This document shows positions 52,422-61,138 of a stretch of 64,000 nucleotides of DNA, in pieces. Position numbers and translations under genes: made by a program. The number at the start of each line of letters is the position of its first letter. Positions within the stretch are counted from its first letter, which is position 1. Below the pieces are notes generated by a model, which saw nothing but the letters and a program-made list of their open reading frames with translations, made no database searches and was not told the DNA's origin. Source of the stretch: Candidatus Manganitrophus noduliformans (lineage in GTDB: Bacteria > Nitrospirota > Nitrospiria > SBBL01 > Manganitrophaceae); contig NZ_VTOW01000007.1 of the NCBI RefSeq assembly GCF_012184425.1, positions 42,189 to 106,188 on the forward strand. Reading direction: 5' to 3'.

Positions 52422-55025
52422 TCAGGATGCGGGGCTGAGGCGGATTTTCCGTTTTGCCGCCGGCTCCGAACCCGAAAGGACCTCCTCGGTTCGCTCGAGG
52501 GTCTTAATCAGTCCCTCCGTTTTTTCGATCAGATTTTTAATCCGCCGATCAGAGATCCTCACCGAAGCGAATTGCCGCAGATAATCATCGTAGCGCTCTT
52601 GAGCGGCACAGGGATCGATCGGGGCGAGGGCATCATTTACATTCTTGAGCCGCGCCGGATTCTGCCGAGCCAGGTGATGCAGCAACCGCCCGATTTCCCG
52701 AGCTAAGAGATTTGACGATTTCGTCACGGCCTGGGTTTTTCTCACCGGCGGAATCACCCCTTCGAGGAGATCCTGCCGCCATGGCGCGCCCAACTGCTCT
52801 GCCAATTGAATTTCCGCGACCTGAGACAATTCATTGAAAAGCGGGACCGATCGCTTGAGTCGCCGCCGACGTTGACCGATTTTCGAAATGACCGCCTTCT
52901 GTTCTTCTTCGGGAAAACGATGCAGCAGAGCGATGAGCTCCCGCTCGGTGAGCAGATAGAGCGAGAAAGGGTATGGAACAGAGCGAAGCGCCGGATGCCG
53001 GGCATCGAACGCCGAACCGTTAAAGGAGCCGTAGAGCATGATCAATTCAGACTGCGCGGTCGTGGGGAGGATCGCGGAGAGAAGATAGAAGCGGGAGTAG
53101 AATCGGTCCGAGACCGCGAGGATGGCATCGAAGGCCCGCCTCATCACCTCTTCGGTCTCCGAAACAGTGCTCCGGACGCGCCGTCGCGCGGAAAAAAGAT
53201 CTCGCAGCGGATTCTTCCGAAGCTGCACATTGATTTCTTCCTGAAGCGGAATGTCCCATTTGCTCTCAAGCTCCGACACCCAGGCGTGAAGATCGCCGAT
53301 CGAGCCGATTTGCTGGAAGCGTTTCGCGCTCGCCTCCTCTCGCATTTTTCGGAAACGCTCCGCATCGACGACGCGAAACGATCGCTTCGCCTTTTGGTGT
53401 CGGAGATCCAGCCGTTGGAGAATGTTCTCCCGGATCTGCGTATAGAGGCGAAGCAGGTTGGCGAGCCGGATCATCCGGACAGAGGGAGCGAAGAGCTGCC
53501 GCTCCACCGGGGTCCATCGATCGGGACCGAGAACCAGATCGACGAATTGCGGGAGGCTCCTGAAATCGAGCGCGACGATTTCGCTCTCCGACCAGGCCGC
53601 GTGTTTACCGTGCGCTTCCCGGGCGGGAAGATAGACACTGAGCGTGATAAAGCATTGCGCTTCCGTATGCTCTTTCCCGGTGATTCTCTCCCCATCGAAG
53701 CGGTAGGCCGAAAGAGAGACCGGCGCAAGATCGGCATCCTGTTCGGCAAAGGGCTGGCCGGAGACCCCAAGAATCAGAATCGGATGACTCACCTGGCCCG
53801 TGGCATGGCGGGTTCTCTTAAAGCTGCGCGCGCGGGCCGAAGTGATCAGAAGCGAGAGTCCCCCCTCCCGAAGTTTCAACGGCAGGATCTGACGGGTAAA
53901 GGCGGTTAATGAGATGCCCTCGGGTAGCTTTGAGAGGCCAAGGCCACGGAACGTCTTCTCTACTCCCTTCTTGGGGATGTCGTGAACATAGGGAGGATTT
54001 GCGATCAGCAAATCGAAGAGACCGTTTGGAACCAGATCGAGCAGATCGAAGGCGTGACCTCGGAGAACTCCGCACCGCCGTCCAAGGGGGATGGGGCTTC
54101 CCTCCAGGCAGGCTTGCGCCGCCGCGTCGGGGTCGACCAAAGAGGTCAGCTCCGCCACTTCCGCCGAAAGTGGATTGAGGTCGAGGCCTAACGTTAAGAA
54201 CCCAGGATGGTATGCGATCGGACGGATTAATGATCCCTTCCCGATGTTCGGTTCGAGAACATTAACTTCCCTGCCGTTGATCGCGCTGATTTGAAGAAGA
54301 CGGAGCAGGTGCTGGAAGACTTCGGGGGAGTAGTATGCTCCGTGTCCCTCTTCGGAATTGAGCTTTCGCCCTTTTCGGGAAATCAGCCCTCCTTCCGCGT
54401 TTTTCTCCAAGGTGCTGAGCCGATCCAAGAAGTGCTCCACTTGAGCGGCACTGAGATCGGTGGAGCAGAGCCGGTCGAGGTCGCATCTAAGGCTCTCCGC
54501 TAAAGTCTCCACATTCGGACTTGCGGGAGCGGAGAGCACCGCGCGGATGCCGGAGAGAATCAGCCGGCGCTGAGCCACCGGGGGAAGCCGCTCCCGCACA
54601 AAATTGAGCTGTGCCCGCACCAGATCGACAGATAGGCGAATGCCGCCTTCTCCGGAGTAGTTGCAGTAGAGTGCTTTGAGCTGATCTCCGATTTGCCGCC
54701 AGGCCTCCGCAAGAGGGGGTCTCGGCCGTTCGCGGGACTCCTTAATTAAATCATCCATCCTTTTTCTGATGGATTGAAGACTCAAGACGGCGTCCGTGTA
54801 TCGCGCCGCCCGCTCCTCGGGTCCCGAAAACCGGGTGGTCCAGCTACAAGGAGAGATCGGATAGGAAAGATAGTGCAATTCAACGCGTTTTCCCTCCCGT
54901 GGCGATTCTTCCTCATTTTTTGGGCTCGCAAGGATCTGCGCAGGAGGGGATTCCTCCAATGTCACTGCCTCCGTAATCAAAGAGAAGATATCGAGTTGCA
55001 GAGGTGCTTCTTTTGTTTTTGGCAT
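52422..55025 (-). CDS. N6-adenine DNA methyltransferase-like protein
   Basis: 867 residues. The SAM-binding motif NVLEPNIGKGSLIRPIAY and the catalytic motif LLIANPPYVHD (near 344) mark a class I adenine-N6 methylase of the NPPY type. The N-terminal 220 residues and the C-terminal 450 residues (helical, arginine-rich) are unassigned and may hold target recognition. No endonuclease gene is adjacent, so it is probably an orphan that protects the element from restriction or marks its own DNA. The start lies 8 bases after a GAAGGGAGG sequence. Confidence 0.85.
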   Translation of the reverse strand: MPKTKEAPLQLDIFSLITEAVTLEESPPAQILASPKNEEESPREGKRVELHYLSYPISPCSWTTRFSGPEERAARYTDAVLSLQSIRKRMDDLIKESRERPRPPLAEAWRQIGDQLKALYCNYSGEGGIRLSVDLVRAQLNFVRERLPPVAQRRLILSGIRAVLSAPASPNVETLAESLRCDLDRLCSTDLSAAQVEHFLDRLSTLEKNAEGGLISRKGRKLNSEEGHGAYYSPEVFQHLLRLLQISAINGREVNVLEPNIGKGSLIRPIAYHPGFLTLGLDLNPLSAEVAELTSLVDPDAAAQACLEGSPIPLGRRCGVLRGHAFDLLDLVPNGLFDLLIANPPYVHDIPKKGVEKTFRGLGLSKLPEGISLTAFTRQILPLKLREGGLSLLITSARARSFKRTRHATGQVSHPILILGVSGQPFAEQDADLAPVSLSAYRFDGERITGKEHTEAQCFITLSVYLPAREAHGKHAAWSESEIVALDFRSLPQFVDLVLGPDRWTPVERQLFAPSVRMIRLANLLRLYTQIRENILQRLDLRHQKAKRSFRVVDAERFRKMREEASAKRFQQIGSIGDLHAWVSELESKWDIPLQEEINVQLRKNPLRDLFSARRRVRSTVSETEEVMRRAFDAILAVSDRFYSRFYLLSAILPTTAQSELIMLYGSFNGSAFDARHPALRSVPYPFSLYLLTERELIALLHRFPEEEQKAVISKIGQRRRRLKRSVPLFNELSQVAEIQLAEQLGAPWRQDLLEGVIPPVRKTQAVTKSSNLLAREIGRLLHHLARQNPARLKNVNDALAPIDPCAAQERYDDYLRQFASVRISDRRIKNLIEKTEGLIKTLERTEEVLSGSEPAAKRKIRLSPAS

Positions 55026-55166
55026 AGCCTCCCTTCGTTGTGAGCTGCGAGATCGGCCGAGAAGAATTGCGTTCAGAAAAGAGAACCGGGATGTCCGGCG
55101 ACGTCGTTTTTTGGAAATCTGACCGCTTTGTCATACAGGACATAGCCTTTCGTTCTAGACAAAAAA

Positions 55167-55202
55167 AAAGCCCTCAGGAGAATCGCTCCTCCAAAGGGCT
55201 TT
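55167..55202 (-). terminator. Intrinsic terminator after the Fic gene
   Basis: Outer stem AAAGCCCT with its complement, an inner stem CTCCT/AGGAG, then a run of nine or more U. It is 100 bases after the Fic stop codon and 140 bases before the methylase start, so here a promoter for the methylase can fit downstream. Confidence 0.85.
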
Positions 55203-55303
55203 CATGACCGGCCAGGTTTCGGCCGAATTAGACCGCGCGGATACTTTTCGGCGCGCGATGATCTGAGCGCAACGATATTGAAAAAGCGCGGGGCGTTCTT
55301 ATG

Positions 55304-56110
55304 TCATTTTGGTTCTCCTCTTTTTTCCTGCTCTCGGCGACCCCGTTCGACAAGCAGCTTCGTCGCTCCCCATGCATTCGCGCAAAAGGATTTAAACGCC
55401 ATCAATTTACCCGGCTCCGGGAGGAGCGGCGCCCCGCGCTTCGCCGGACCGACCTGAAAGTCATATTCGGAAAGAAACCGGATATATTCGATTCGGTTTT
55501 CATTGGGAATGATGATCGGAGGATAACCTGAATTTAATACCGGCAAATTCGCAAGAAGCCGAGCCATCCTTCCGTTCCCATCGAAGAACGGGTGAATTCG
55601 GACAAACGAAACATGAAGATCGACATAAGCGGAAAGCGCGGCCATCTCTGATAAGTGTTCCGTCATTCGGAGATTGAGGAGGCCGATCCAATCTTTCATG
55701 AGGTAGGGTACATCTTCAGGGGAAGCGAAATTAATAAAAACCTGCCTATCATCGATGATCGCATTGGTCCCGTTCGGCTCCTTCTTCCACGCGCCGACAG
55801 GTTTGAAAATATCGACGACCACGTTTGTCTGAACCGCTTTATGCAGCAGAAAGATGTCTTGATCGCCGATCACCGCGTGATTCCGAAGCAGGTCATAGAG
55901 AAGATCGATCGCCTTTGCATGTCCGATGACCTCTTGGTGATCCTTAACCGGCTTTCCTTTAATCGTCAAGCCTTCCCCGATCACAAAAGCGGTCTCTCCA
56001 AGCGTCAGCGAATTGCCCTCCAGAGCCGTGGTCGAATGCGTCCAGAGATTCCGTAACTGCACCATGAGCGCCTTGCGGATATCCGGATCGAAGCCGTCAA
56101 GAAAGGTCAT
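55304..56110 (-). CDS. Fic-family AMP-transferase-like protein
   Basis: 268 residues. The catalytic motif HPFFDGNGRMAR (near 173-184) is complete. Near the N-terminus T27-x3-E31-G32 (STTALEGNS) matches the inhibitory (S/T)xxxE(G/N) motif, so it is a self-inhibited class II Fic protein. It would transfer AMP (or another nucleotide) to a protein hydroxyl. A C-terminal helical part binds targets. It has no separate antitoxin gene, which fits the built-in motif. The neighbours suggest a regulatory or defence role, not proven. Confidence 0.92.
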   Translation of the reverse strand: MTFLDGFDPDIRKALMVQLRNLWTHSTTALEGNSLTLGETAFVIGEGLTIKGKPVKDHQEVIGHAKAIDLLYDLLRNHAVIGDQDIFLLHKAVQTNVVVDIFKPVGAWKKEPNGTNAIIDDRQVFINFASPEDVPYLMKDWIGLLNLRMTEHLSEMAALSAYVDLHVSFVRIHPFFDGNGRMARLLANLPVLNSGYPPIIIPNENRIEYIRFLSEYDFQVGPAKRGAPLLPEPGKLMAFKSFCANAWGATKLLVERGRREQEKRGEPK

Positions 56111-56224
56111 TTTACCCTCTATTAAAATCCACCCGCTTGGAGTGATTCTCCATCGCCCGCTCCGGCCGGTTCAGTCCCGTGCGCGGGCGGAACGAATGCC
56201 TCAACGAGGCCGTGGCAATCGATC

Positions 56225-56407
56225 TTAGATCACCCCTGCGCAGCAGGCCAAGTGTGAAAATATAAGGAAGAGCGCGGCAAACCCGGGTACGCCTATTCCG
56301 TCTCCGAGACGGTCGAACCCCGTTGAAATCTCTCGAAATAGTCTTTGGACCTCCCACTCTCCATCCGATTCGATAGTAATGTACAATCCACTCGTTTGCA
56401 ATAGCAT
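56225..56407 (-). CDS. Possible 60-residue protein with a hydrophobic C-terminus
   Basis: ORF with GGAG 7 bases before ATG and a terminator-like hairpin just upstream, the same arrangement as for larger genes nearby. It contains LYITIESDGEWEVQRLFREI and ends in a hydrophobic FAALFLIFSHLACCAGVI that could anchor in a membrane. Family unknown. The rest of 56111-56480 shows nothing else. Confidence 0.4.
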   Translation of the reverse strand: MLLQTSGLYITIESDGEWEVQRLFREISTGFDRLGDGIGVPGFAALFLIFSHLACCAGVI

Positions 56408-56418
56408 AACTGATCTCC

Positions 56419-56463
56419 AGAAAAGGGAGGCCGTCGGTATTCTCCGAGCAGCCCCCCTTTTCT
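56419..56463 (-). terminator. Leader terminator-like hairpin between two small genes
   Basis: Arms AGAAAAGGGAGGC (56419-56431) and its partner at 56451-56463 pair at 12 of 13 plus one G-U. The stem itself ends in UUUUCU, then follow GGAG and the ATG at 56407. It begins 17 bases after the stop of the 84-residue gene. Confidence 0.65.
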
Positions 56464-56480
56464 TTTGAGCTGCCGTTTTC

Positions 56481-56735
56481 TTATTTTATCCGTTCCGCGA
56501 TCTCTTCGAGGCGCTGGCTTAGCCAGGCGGTCTCTTCCGCGAGAGCATCCGAGCGCCGTGCAAAGGGTCCAAGCGTAGGACCTCCCACCGGTGAGAGATC
56601 CACCATCCATTCTCCCGTGACGGTCGGTTCCACTTGCGAGGCGCGCCGATGGCCGGCACGACCACAGCGGGAGAGATCGATAACCTCCTGATATAGTGAG
56701 ATGATCTTTCCATCCGGGCAGATGACGATCTTCAC
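56481..56735 (-). CDS. Uncharacterised 84-residue protein
   Basis: It starts with GTG in a 4-bp overlap with the stop of the DUF3150-like gene (GTGA), with AGGAGG well placed. The sequence begins MKIVICPDGKIISLYQEVID and ends in a helix LAEETAWLSQRLEEIAERIK. The protein is a short strand-rich domain plus coiled coil. I do not recognise the family, but coupling to its neighbour suggests a joint role. Confidence 0.7.
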   Translation of the reverse strand: MKIVICPDGKIISLYQEVIDLSRCGRAGHRRASQVEPTVTGEWMVDLSPVGGPTLGPFARRSDALAEETAWLSQRLEEIAERIK

Positions 56736-57619
56736 GCCACCGCCTCCTGAGCCTCCGGAAGAATCCGGATCTTCCGCTTCGGCCGCTGGATCATCATCGC
56801 ATCGAGCTGCCCCTGGACGGCGGTCATCTTTTGAGCGATCTCCCGGCGGAAGCCATCGTCCGAGCGAAGGGTCGAGGGATCGACGCCATCGAGGATGAGT
56901 TTGCAGCGGGTGACCTGCTCCTCGAGCGCCCGATCATTTCGGATGTTTAATTGTCTGAAATCGTCCAGAAACTGCCGAATATTGCCGATGAGCGTATCCC
57001 GGAAGACCTTCTTTTCACCGGAGAGGCGTTCTACGGCGTGGTCGATCATTTCGGAAAAGCGGGTGCGAAGCGTGACCATGGCCAGCTCGTTGAACTCATC
57101 AATCGTCCTCTGAAACTTCTCTTGCTCGCGCGCATAAATCTCCGGCGTGAGAATGCCGCTTCGCCCGGGGGAGTCGACCACCAGAAACCGCCATGAGAAG
57201 GAGAACTTCGATCGTATATCGGTCGGGTATTCGGAGGGATCGAACAATTGATTGAGCCGCAGCTGCGCCGACTGGATGAAAATCTCGAAATTGTTCACAA
57301 AATAGGAGACCTTCTCGTTGAATCTCGCCTGAAACTCCGGCAACGTCTGATCCACAGGCCGGATCAAATCTTTCGGGATGAAATGGACGCCGGGAATCGG
57401 AAAGGGCAGCGTCTTCCCATAAACGTAGCTCCGCGCCGCATTCCGTTCCTTTTCCATCGGTTTAAGACAATCCCGGTCGATCAGATATTTGATCGCCTTG
57501 ATGAGGGCTGGATCCGCATCGACGTTCAGTCTGGCTGAGGGAAGCTTGATCCTCCCTCCCCAAATACTGACGTTCAATTGGATTAGACATCCTTGCTCGA
57601 AAATATTCTCTTGCGCCAT
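56732..57619 (-). CDS. DUF3150-like protein
   Basis: 295 residues. The start LNVSIWGGRIKLPSARLNVD and the later LKPMEKERNAARSYVYG, GVHFIPKDLIRPVDQTLPEFQARFNEKVSYFV fit DUF3150, a helical family often next to AAA+ ATPases of the MoxR/CobS type. It has no membrane segment. AGGAG precedes the ATG. Together with the DUF2997, DUF1257 and AAA genes it probably forms one operon. Confidence 0.78.
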   Translation of the reverse strand: MAQENIFEQGCLIQLNVSIWGGRIKLPSARLNVDADPALIKAIKYLIDRDCLKPMEKERNAARSYVYGKTLPFPIPGVHFIPKDLIRPVDQTLPEFQARFNEKVSYFVNNFEIFIQSAQLRLNQLFDPSEYPTDIRSKFSFSWRFLVVDSPGRSGILTPEIYAREQEKFQRTIDEFNELAMVTLRTRFSEMIDHAVERLSGEKKVFRDTLIGNIRQFLDDFRQLNIRNDRALEEQVTRCKLILDGVDPSTLRSDDGFRREIAQKMTAVQGQLDAMMIQRPKRKIRILPEAQEAVA

Positions 57620-57658
57620 GTGGGTGTGCTCCTGATGAACGGTTAAGAAGCCCGCTTC

Positions 57659-57847
57659 CTATTGTCCCTGTTGCAGACGGCCTTCGTTACTTGTTTGGTA
57701 GTAGTCGGTCGTCAGGGACTGCGCGTCGACTCTGCCGAGCGCTTCTTCCAGAAACCGCGTCGCCTCAAGGCAGTCCGACCCTGTGAATCCGGCTGCCTCG
57801 ATTCTGATCTCGCCATCCGGTCCGAACGTTGCGAGGATCTGCTTCAT
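57659..57847 (-). CDS. DUF2997 protein
   Basis: 62 residues beginning MKQILATFGPDGEIRIEAAG, then FTGSDCLEATRFLEEALGRV, the DUF2997 pattern. ATG at 57847 follows GGAGGTTGATC, 2 bases after the stop of the DUF1257 gene. The DUF1257-DUF2997 pair is a known conserved combination (ycf35 neighbourhood). Function unknown. Confidence 0.88.
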   Translation of the reverse strand: MKQILATFGPDGEIRIEAAGFTGSDCLEATRFLEEALGRVDAQSLTTDYYQTSNEGRLQQGQ

Positions 57848-57849
57848 GA

Positions 57850-58281
57850 TCAACCTCCGACTGAAATCTGAAGTGTGATGGCTCCGTTCTGCTGTGGAAT
57901 CTCGCATACCGAGTAGCCTTTCGAGATCGCCGCTTCTCTGGCCGCTTCCAGCGCGTAGGCTTGCTTCAGAAGCCCCGCCCCTGGGCCGAGGCGCTCCTCC
58001 AACCCTCCCTTCTGCCAGCTATCCCAGAGCAGCCGATAGCCACCTTTCTTGTCCGCGACCACGCCGACCTCATAGGTCGCTCCCGGAACGACGATGGCAT
58101 GCTCACAATGGCCCAACGCCTCGATCGTCACGCCCTCGGGTAGGGGGGCGTCTCCGACAGACCGGCCATACCAGGCGTACGTGGTCTGTCCTTCCGCAAA
58201 CGTGAAACCCAGCCGCTCGCAGGCGGCTTTGAGAATGTTCAGATCTTTGATCTCGACTCCGATTTGCGTTACATGTGACAT
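57850..58281 (-). CDS. DUF1257 (Ycf35-like) protein
   Basis: 143 residues: SHVTQIGVEIKDLNILKAAC, FAEGQTTYAWYGR, EHAIVVPGATYEVGVVADKKGGYRLLWD. This is the DUF1257/Ycf35 family, found in cyanobacteria, plastids and elsewhere, of unknown biochemical function. GGAGGAG precedes the ATG. It lies 30 bases after the AAA gene, whose relatives (Ycf46) often accompany it. Confidence 0.9.
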   Translation of the reverse strand: MSHVTQIGVEIKDLNILKAACERLGFTFAEGQTTYAWYGRSVGDAPLPEGVTIEALGHCEHAIVVPGATYEVGVVADKKGGYRLLWDSWQKGGLEERLGPGAGLLKQAYALEAAREAAISKGYSVCEIPQQNGAITLQISVGG

Positions 58282-58311
58282 GGCGATCTCCTCCCTTTGT
58301 TTGGTTTCGCT

Positions 58312-58734
58312 CTAATTCTGGCTTCCGCCGGATACTCCACCGCGCAAGCGTCGTTGGCTCTTCTCCCCCTCCTCCGCGGCAAGTGATGCGGGGATGGTCC
58401 GGTTTCTCGCCCAATCCCGGATCGTGGACAGTTTCTCCCCCATGCTCTTCGAGAGCGGAATAATATATTTCATCGCTTCTTTCAGAGAGCTCGTCGTAAT
58501 GGATGCGATTCTACAGAGCGATTTGATTTCGGCCCCACTCCAGGCATGAAGCTCCGGGATTTCCGCATCGGTGATTCCGTACTGCTCGGTGTAGATCCTC
58601 AGAATGGCTTCTCTTTCCGTCGGCGTCGGAAGATCGACAAAGAAGATCGCATCCCAGCGCTCCGCTCTTAACAGCTCGGGAGGAAACTGATCGATCTTGT
58701 TTGACGTCGCGATGACAAAGACCCTGCTGGTTCG
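58312..58734 (-). CDS. Ycf46-like AAA ATPase, 3' exon
   Basis: 140 codons plus stop, in frame with the 5' exon once the group II intron 58735-61138 is removed. It begins RTSRVFVIATSNKIDQFPPE, which supplies sensor 1 (VIATSN), followed by LLRAERWDAIFFVDLPTPTE with the arginine-finger-like RAER, and the C-terminal helical lid (WSGAEIKSLCRIASITTSSL). Without splicing the ATPase would lack these parts and be inactive. Joined length is 480 residues. Confidence 0.9.
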   Translation of the reverse strand, partial: RTSRVFVIATSNKIDQFPPELLRAERWDAIFFVDLPTPTEREAILRIYTEQYGITDAEIPELHAWSGAEIKSLCRIASITTSSLKEAMKYIIPLSKSMGEKLSTIRDWARNRTIPASLAAEEGEKSQRRLRGGVSGGSQN

Positions 58735-58775
58735 GTCGGGTAAGAGAGGAGCATTGCTGCTCCTCTCTCCCCTAA

Positions 58776-58809
58776 GAACCGGACATGAGAGTTTCCCCTC
58801 ATACGGCTC
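58776..58809 (-). ncRNA. Group II intron domain V
   Basis: 34-nt catalytic hairpin: GAGCCGTATGAGGGGAAACT, then CTCATGTCCGGTTC. Length, the GRAA-type tetraloop and flanking pairs match domain V, the most conserved part of group II introns. It lies 41 bases before the 3' splice site. Confidence 0.93.
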
Positions 58810-58831
58810 AAGCCTTTCTTAAATTTCCGTT

Positions 58832-60520
58832 TTATGGCACGGAAACCGGTTTCGCAACTTTCAATCTTTGGTTGTGAATCTGCCTATGACAATTTGGATG
58901 CACCATGACCAAATTGGATTTTCGATCATCTCCGCCTTGAGATTTCCAAAGGATATGGTGGACGTGCCACCGGGTTTCCTCTCTTATCATCTCTAGACAA
59001 ATCGGACAGATTCCTTTTTGGTCCATCCAAAGCTTTTGTAGCCTTTTGTTTTCCTGAAATGAGTCCAACATTTTGAGTAGTTTACGGTGTTCAAAATACT
59101 GTTCCCATTTTGGATCAAAAGGATTCGCATCTGCCTGGATTTTGATGTGACGCTTGATCGGTGTATCGCTGGCCTTTACAAGCGTTACCATCTCTGGTGT
59201 TCCGTCGGACAACGCGTTGCCTGTTTCGGATCTAAACACCCAGTTTCTGGTTTCCACCTTCTTAAAGTATTTCTCTTTAATCCAGCGTCTTCCTTTGCTT
59301 GGATGTCTGCGCTTTGCCCATTGCCATAATACTTGCCAAATCCTGTGATCTACTGACGAAAAGGTTTCTTTGGCAACTTGGCTTTTATGATAGTTCGCCC
59401 AACCTCGAATGACTGGATTAAGCACATTAATCAGTCCAACCTGGGTTGCCGTTTTATTCCCCTTTGTTATTTTCCGGACTTTATCTAAGAATGTTTTTAC
59501 ATTCTTTTTAGACGGCTTAATTAAGAGTTTGCCGTTGTACTTACGTACATTCCATCCAAGAAAATCAAATCCTTCTTCAATATGCGTTACTTTGGTTTTC
59601 TCCCGAGAGATTTCCAACCCCCTGGTTTTTAAAAATTCTTCAACCAGTGGTTTGATTTCATTTTCAAGTAATTCTTTCGAATTTCCCGTGATAATGAAAT
59701 CATCAGCATATCGAATCATATTCACTTTTGGTTTGGTCCGGGTCCATCTGGGAAACTTTTTCATCAGAACCTTTTCCAAACCATCGAGTGTGATATTGGC
59801 CAACGTGGGCGAAATAATTCCACCTTGGGGCGTACCCGCCTCCGTTGGATAAAGGATTTGTTTGTCAATAAATCCAGCCTTAAGCCATGATTGGAGAATA
59901 ACCTTATCTAATGGAGCATTGGTTAATAACCATTCATGACTGATATTGTCAAAACAACCTTTGATATCGCCTTCTAAGATCCATTGTGGGGATACCGCTT
60001 TACCCAAGGTAATGAAACATTGTGCGACGGCGTCCGTTGTGCATCTTTCAGGCCGAAATCCATAAGAGTTCATATCGCCTGTAGTTTCCGCCACTGGTTC
60101 CAGAGTTAGCAGATAGAGGGCTTGCATGGCTCTGTCCTTTATCGTTGGAATCCCAAGCGGTCTTCTCTTACCGTTGTTTTTGGGAATGTATACCCGTCTT
60201 AATGGAAGCGGTTTGTATCCGCGTCTTTTAAGTGACAATACGGCTTGCGATTTGGCGTCCGGTGTTGACCATGTTTCTTGGTCAATACCAGGTGTATTCT
60301 TTCCTCGATTTTCAGTCACTCGTTTAACAGCCAATGCTTTGGCTGAAAATGAATGGGAGAGCAACCATTGCAAGGATTTTACTTTGCCATGCCTGCCTTC
60401 CTGCGTCGCCTTTACAATACGGGCTTGCAGCCTCTTCACTTGTTGGTGACATTGTCGCCAGTTAATTTGATGCCAATGTACCTCCTTGTGGGAGGATGCA
60501 CACGTTGTTTTAACGTTCAT
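58832..60520 (-). CDS. ltrA: Group II intron-encoded reverse transcriptase/maturase with HNH endonuclease
   Basis: 562 residues. The reverse transcriptase core has PLRRVYIPKNNGKRRPLGIP, GDIKGCFDNISHEWL, GTPQGGIISPTLAN and the active-site YADD (MIRYADDFIITG, near 269). The maturase X domain is at about 330-420 (FDFLGWNVRKYNGKLLIKPS). The C-terminal HNH endonuclease has CPICLEMIREETRWHVHHI and later NLVMVHPNCHRQIHNQ. All catalytic parts are intact, so the intron could be mobile. It lies in domain IV of the intron, as usual. Confidence 0.95.
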   Translation of the reverse strand: MNVKTTCASSHKEVHWHQINWRQCHQQVKRLQARIVKATQEGRHGKVKSLQWLLSHSFSAKALAVKRVTENRGKNTPGIDQETWSTPDAKSQAVLSLKRRGYKPLPLRRVYIPKNNGKRRPLGIPTIKDRAMQALYLLTLEPVAETTGDMNSYGFRPERCTTDAVAQCFITLGKAVSPQWILEGDIKGCFDNISHEWLLTNAPLDKVILQSWLKAGFIDKQILYPTEAGTPQGGIISPTLANITLDGLEKVLMKKFPRWTRTKPKVNMIRYADDFIITGNSKELLENEIKPLVEEFLKTRGLEISREKTKVTHIEEGFDFLGWNVRKYNGKLLIKPSKKNVKTFLDKVRKITKGNKTATQVGLINVLNPVIRGWANYHKSQVAKETFSSVDHRIWQVLWQWAKRRHPSKGRRWIKEKYFKKVETRNWVFRSETGNALSDGTPEMVTLVKASDTPIKRHIKIQADANPFDPKWEQYFEHRKLLKMLDSFQENKRLQKLWMDQKGICPICLEMIREETRWHVHHILWKSQGGDDRKSNLVMVHPNCHRQIHNQRLKVAKPVSVP

Positions 60521-61138
60521 TTGCTTTTCCTCCTTTGTGAGGTTCTACAAACGATCTTGTAAAGAAAGACCTAGTGGAAGTCTGCCCGTTTTCACGTGGG
60601 ATAATGTTATCTCTTCGATTCAATCCCTATCCGTTCTATTACCAAACGGCTTTTGCTTTTTCCACATTCCTCTACCCGCATCTCTATCGGTAGACCTTGC
60701 GGTTTACTTTCCCTTGGAGGGAGAAATACGGGCTTACCATGTTCTATCTAAATAACAGGGACGGGTTAGACTCTGCCTCTTCACCGATAGCATGGCGTTC
60801 GTGGAACCTTAAATGACACAAGGTTCTCCTGCTATGTGCCTTTTTGGCAAAGCCTGTCAGCATTTTTGGCTTATTCTGGCTCACGGTGTTTATTGGCAGT
60901 TCACATCTGTTAGTCATACCATCCAGCCTGGCATCCCAACCGCATAATGCTTGCAGTAATCATTTTCACCTCACGGCGAAAAAGATGTCTTCTGACAGGA
61001 TTACGTTGTCCTGACAGCTTCATACCAAAGCGTTGCCACTTTCGCATGTGTCAGTAGGCTACTGTTGACGAAACAACAGGTTTTGTCATCACAAGATCTG
61101 TGAAGCAAAACAATTATTTAGACAGCTTCATGTCGCAC

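Larger units (their letters stand above)
58735..61138 (-). mobile_element. Group II intron with encoded reverse transcriptase, 2404 bp
   Basis: Read leftward it begins GTGCG and ends CCCGAC. Domain V is at 58776-58809, a 34-nt hairpin beginning GAGCCGTATG with a GGAAAC-type tip and ending CCGGTTC. Domain VI follows (58735-58775). The 5' exon end GAATGAC (61139-61145) pairs with a candidate EBS1 GTCATTT at 60811-60817, and CCTGGC in the exon pairs with a candidate EBS2 GCCAGG at 60927-60932, so the insertion obeys retrohoming rules. Removing it joins GAC to CGA and restores the host gene frame. Base composition is AT-richer than the neighbours, a sign of recent arrival. Confidence 0.93.

Noticed and set aside
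58832..60520. Reverse transcriptase considered as a retron or diversity-generating element
   Set aside because: The X domain, HNH domain, domain V and exact splice junctions show a group II intron.
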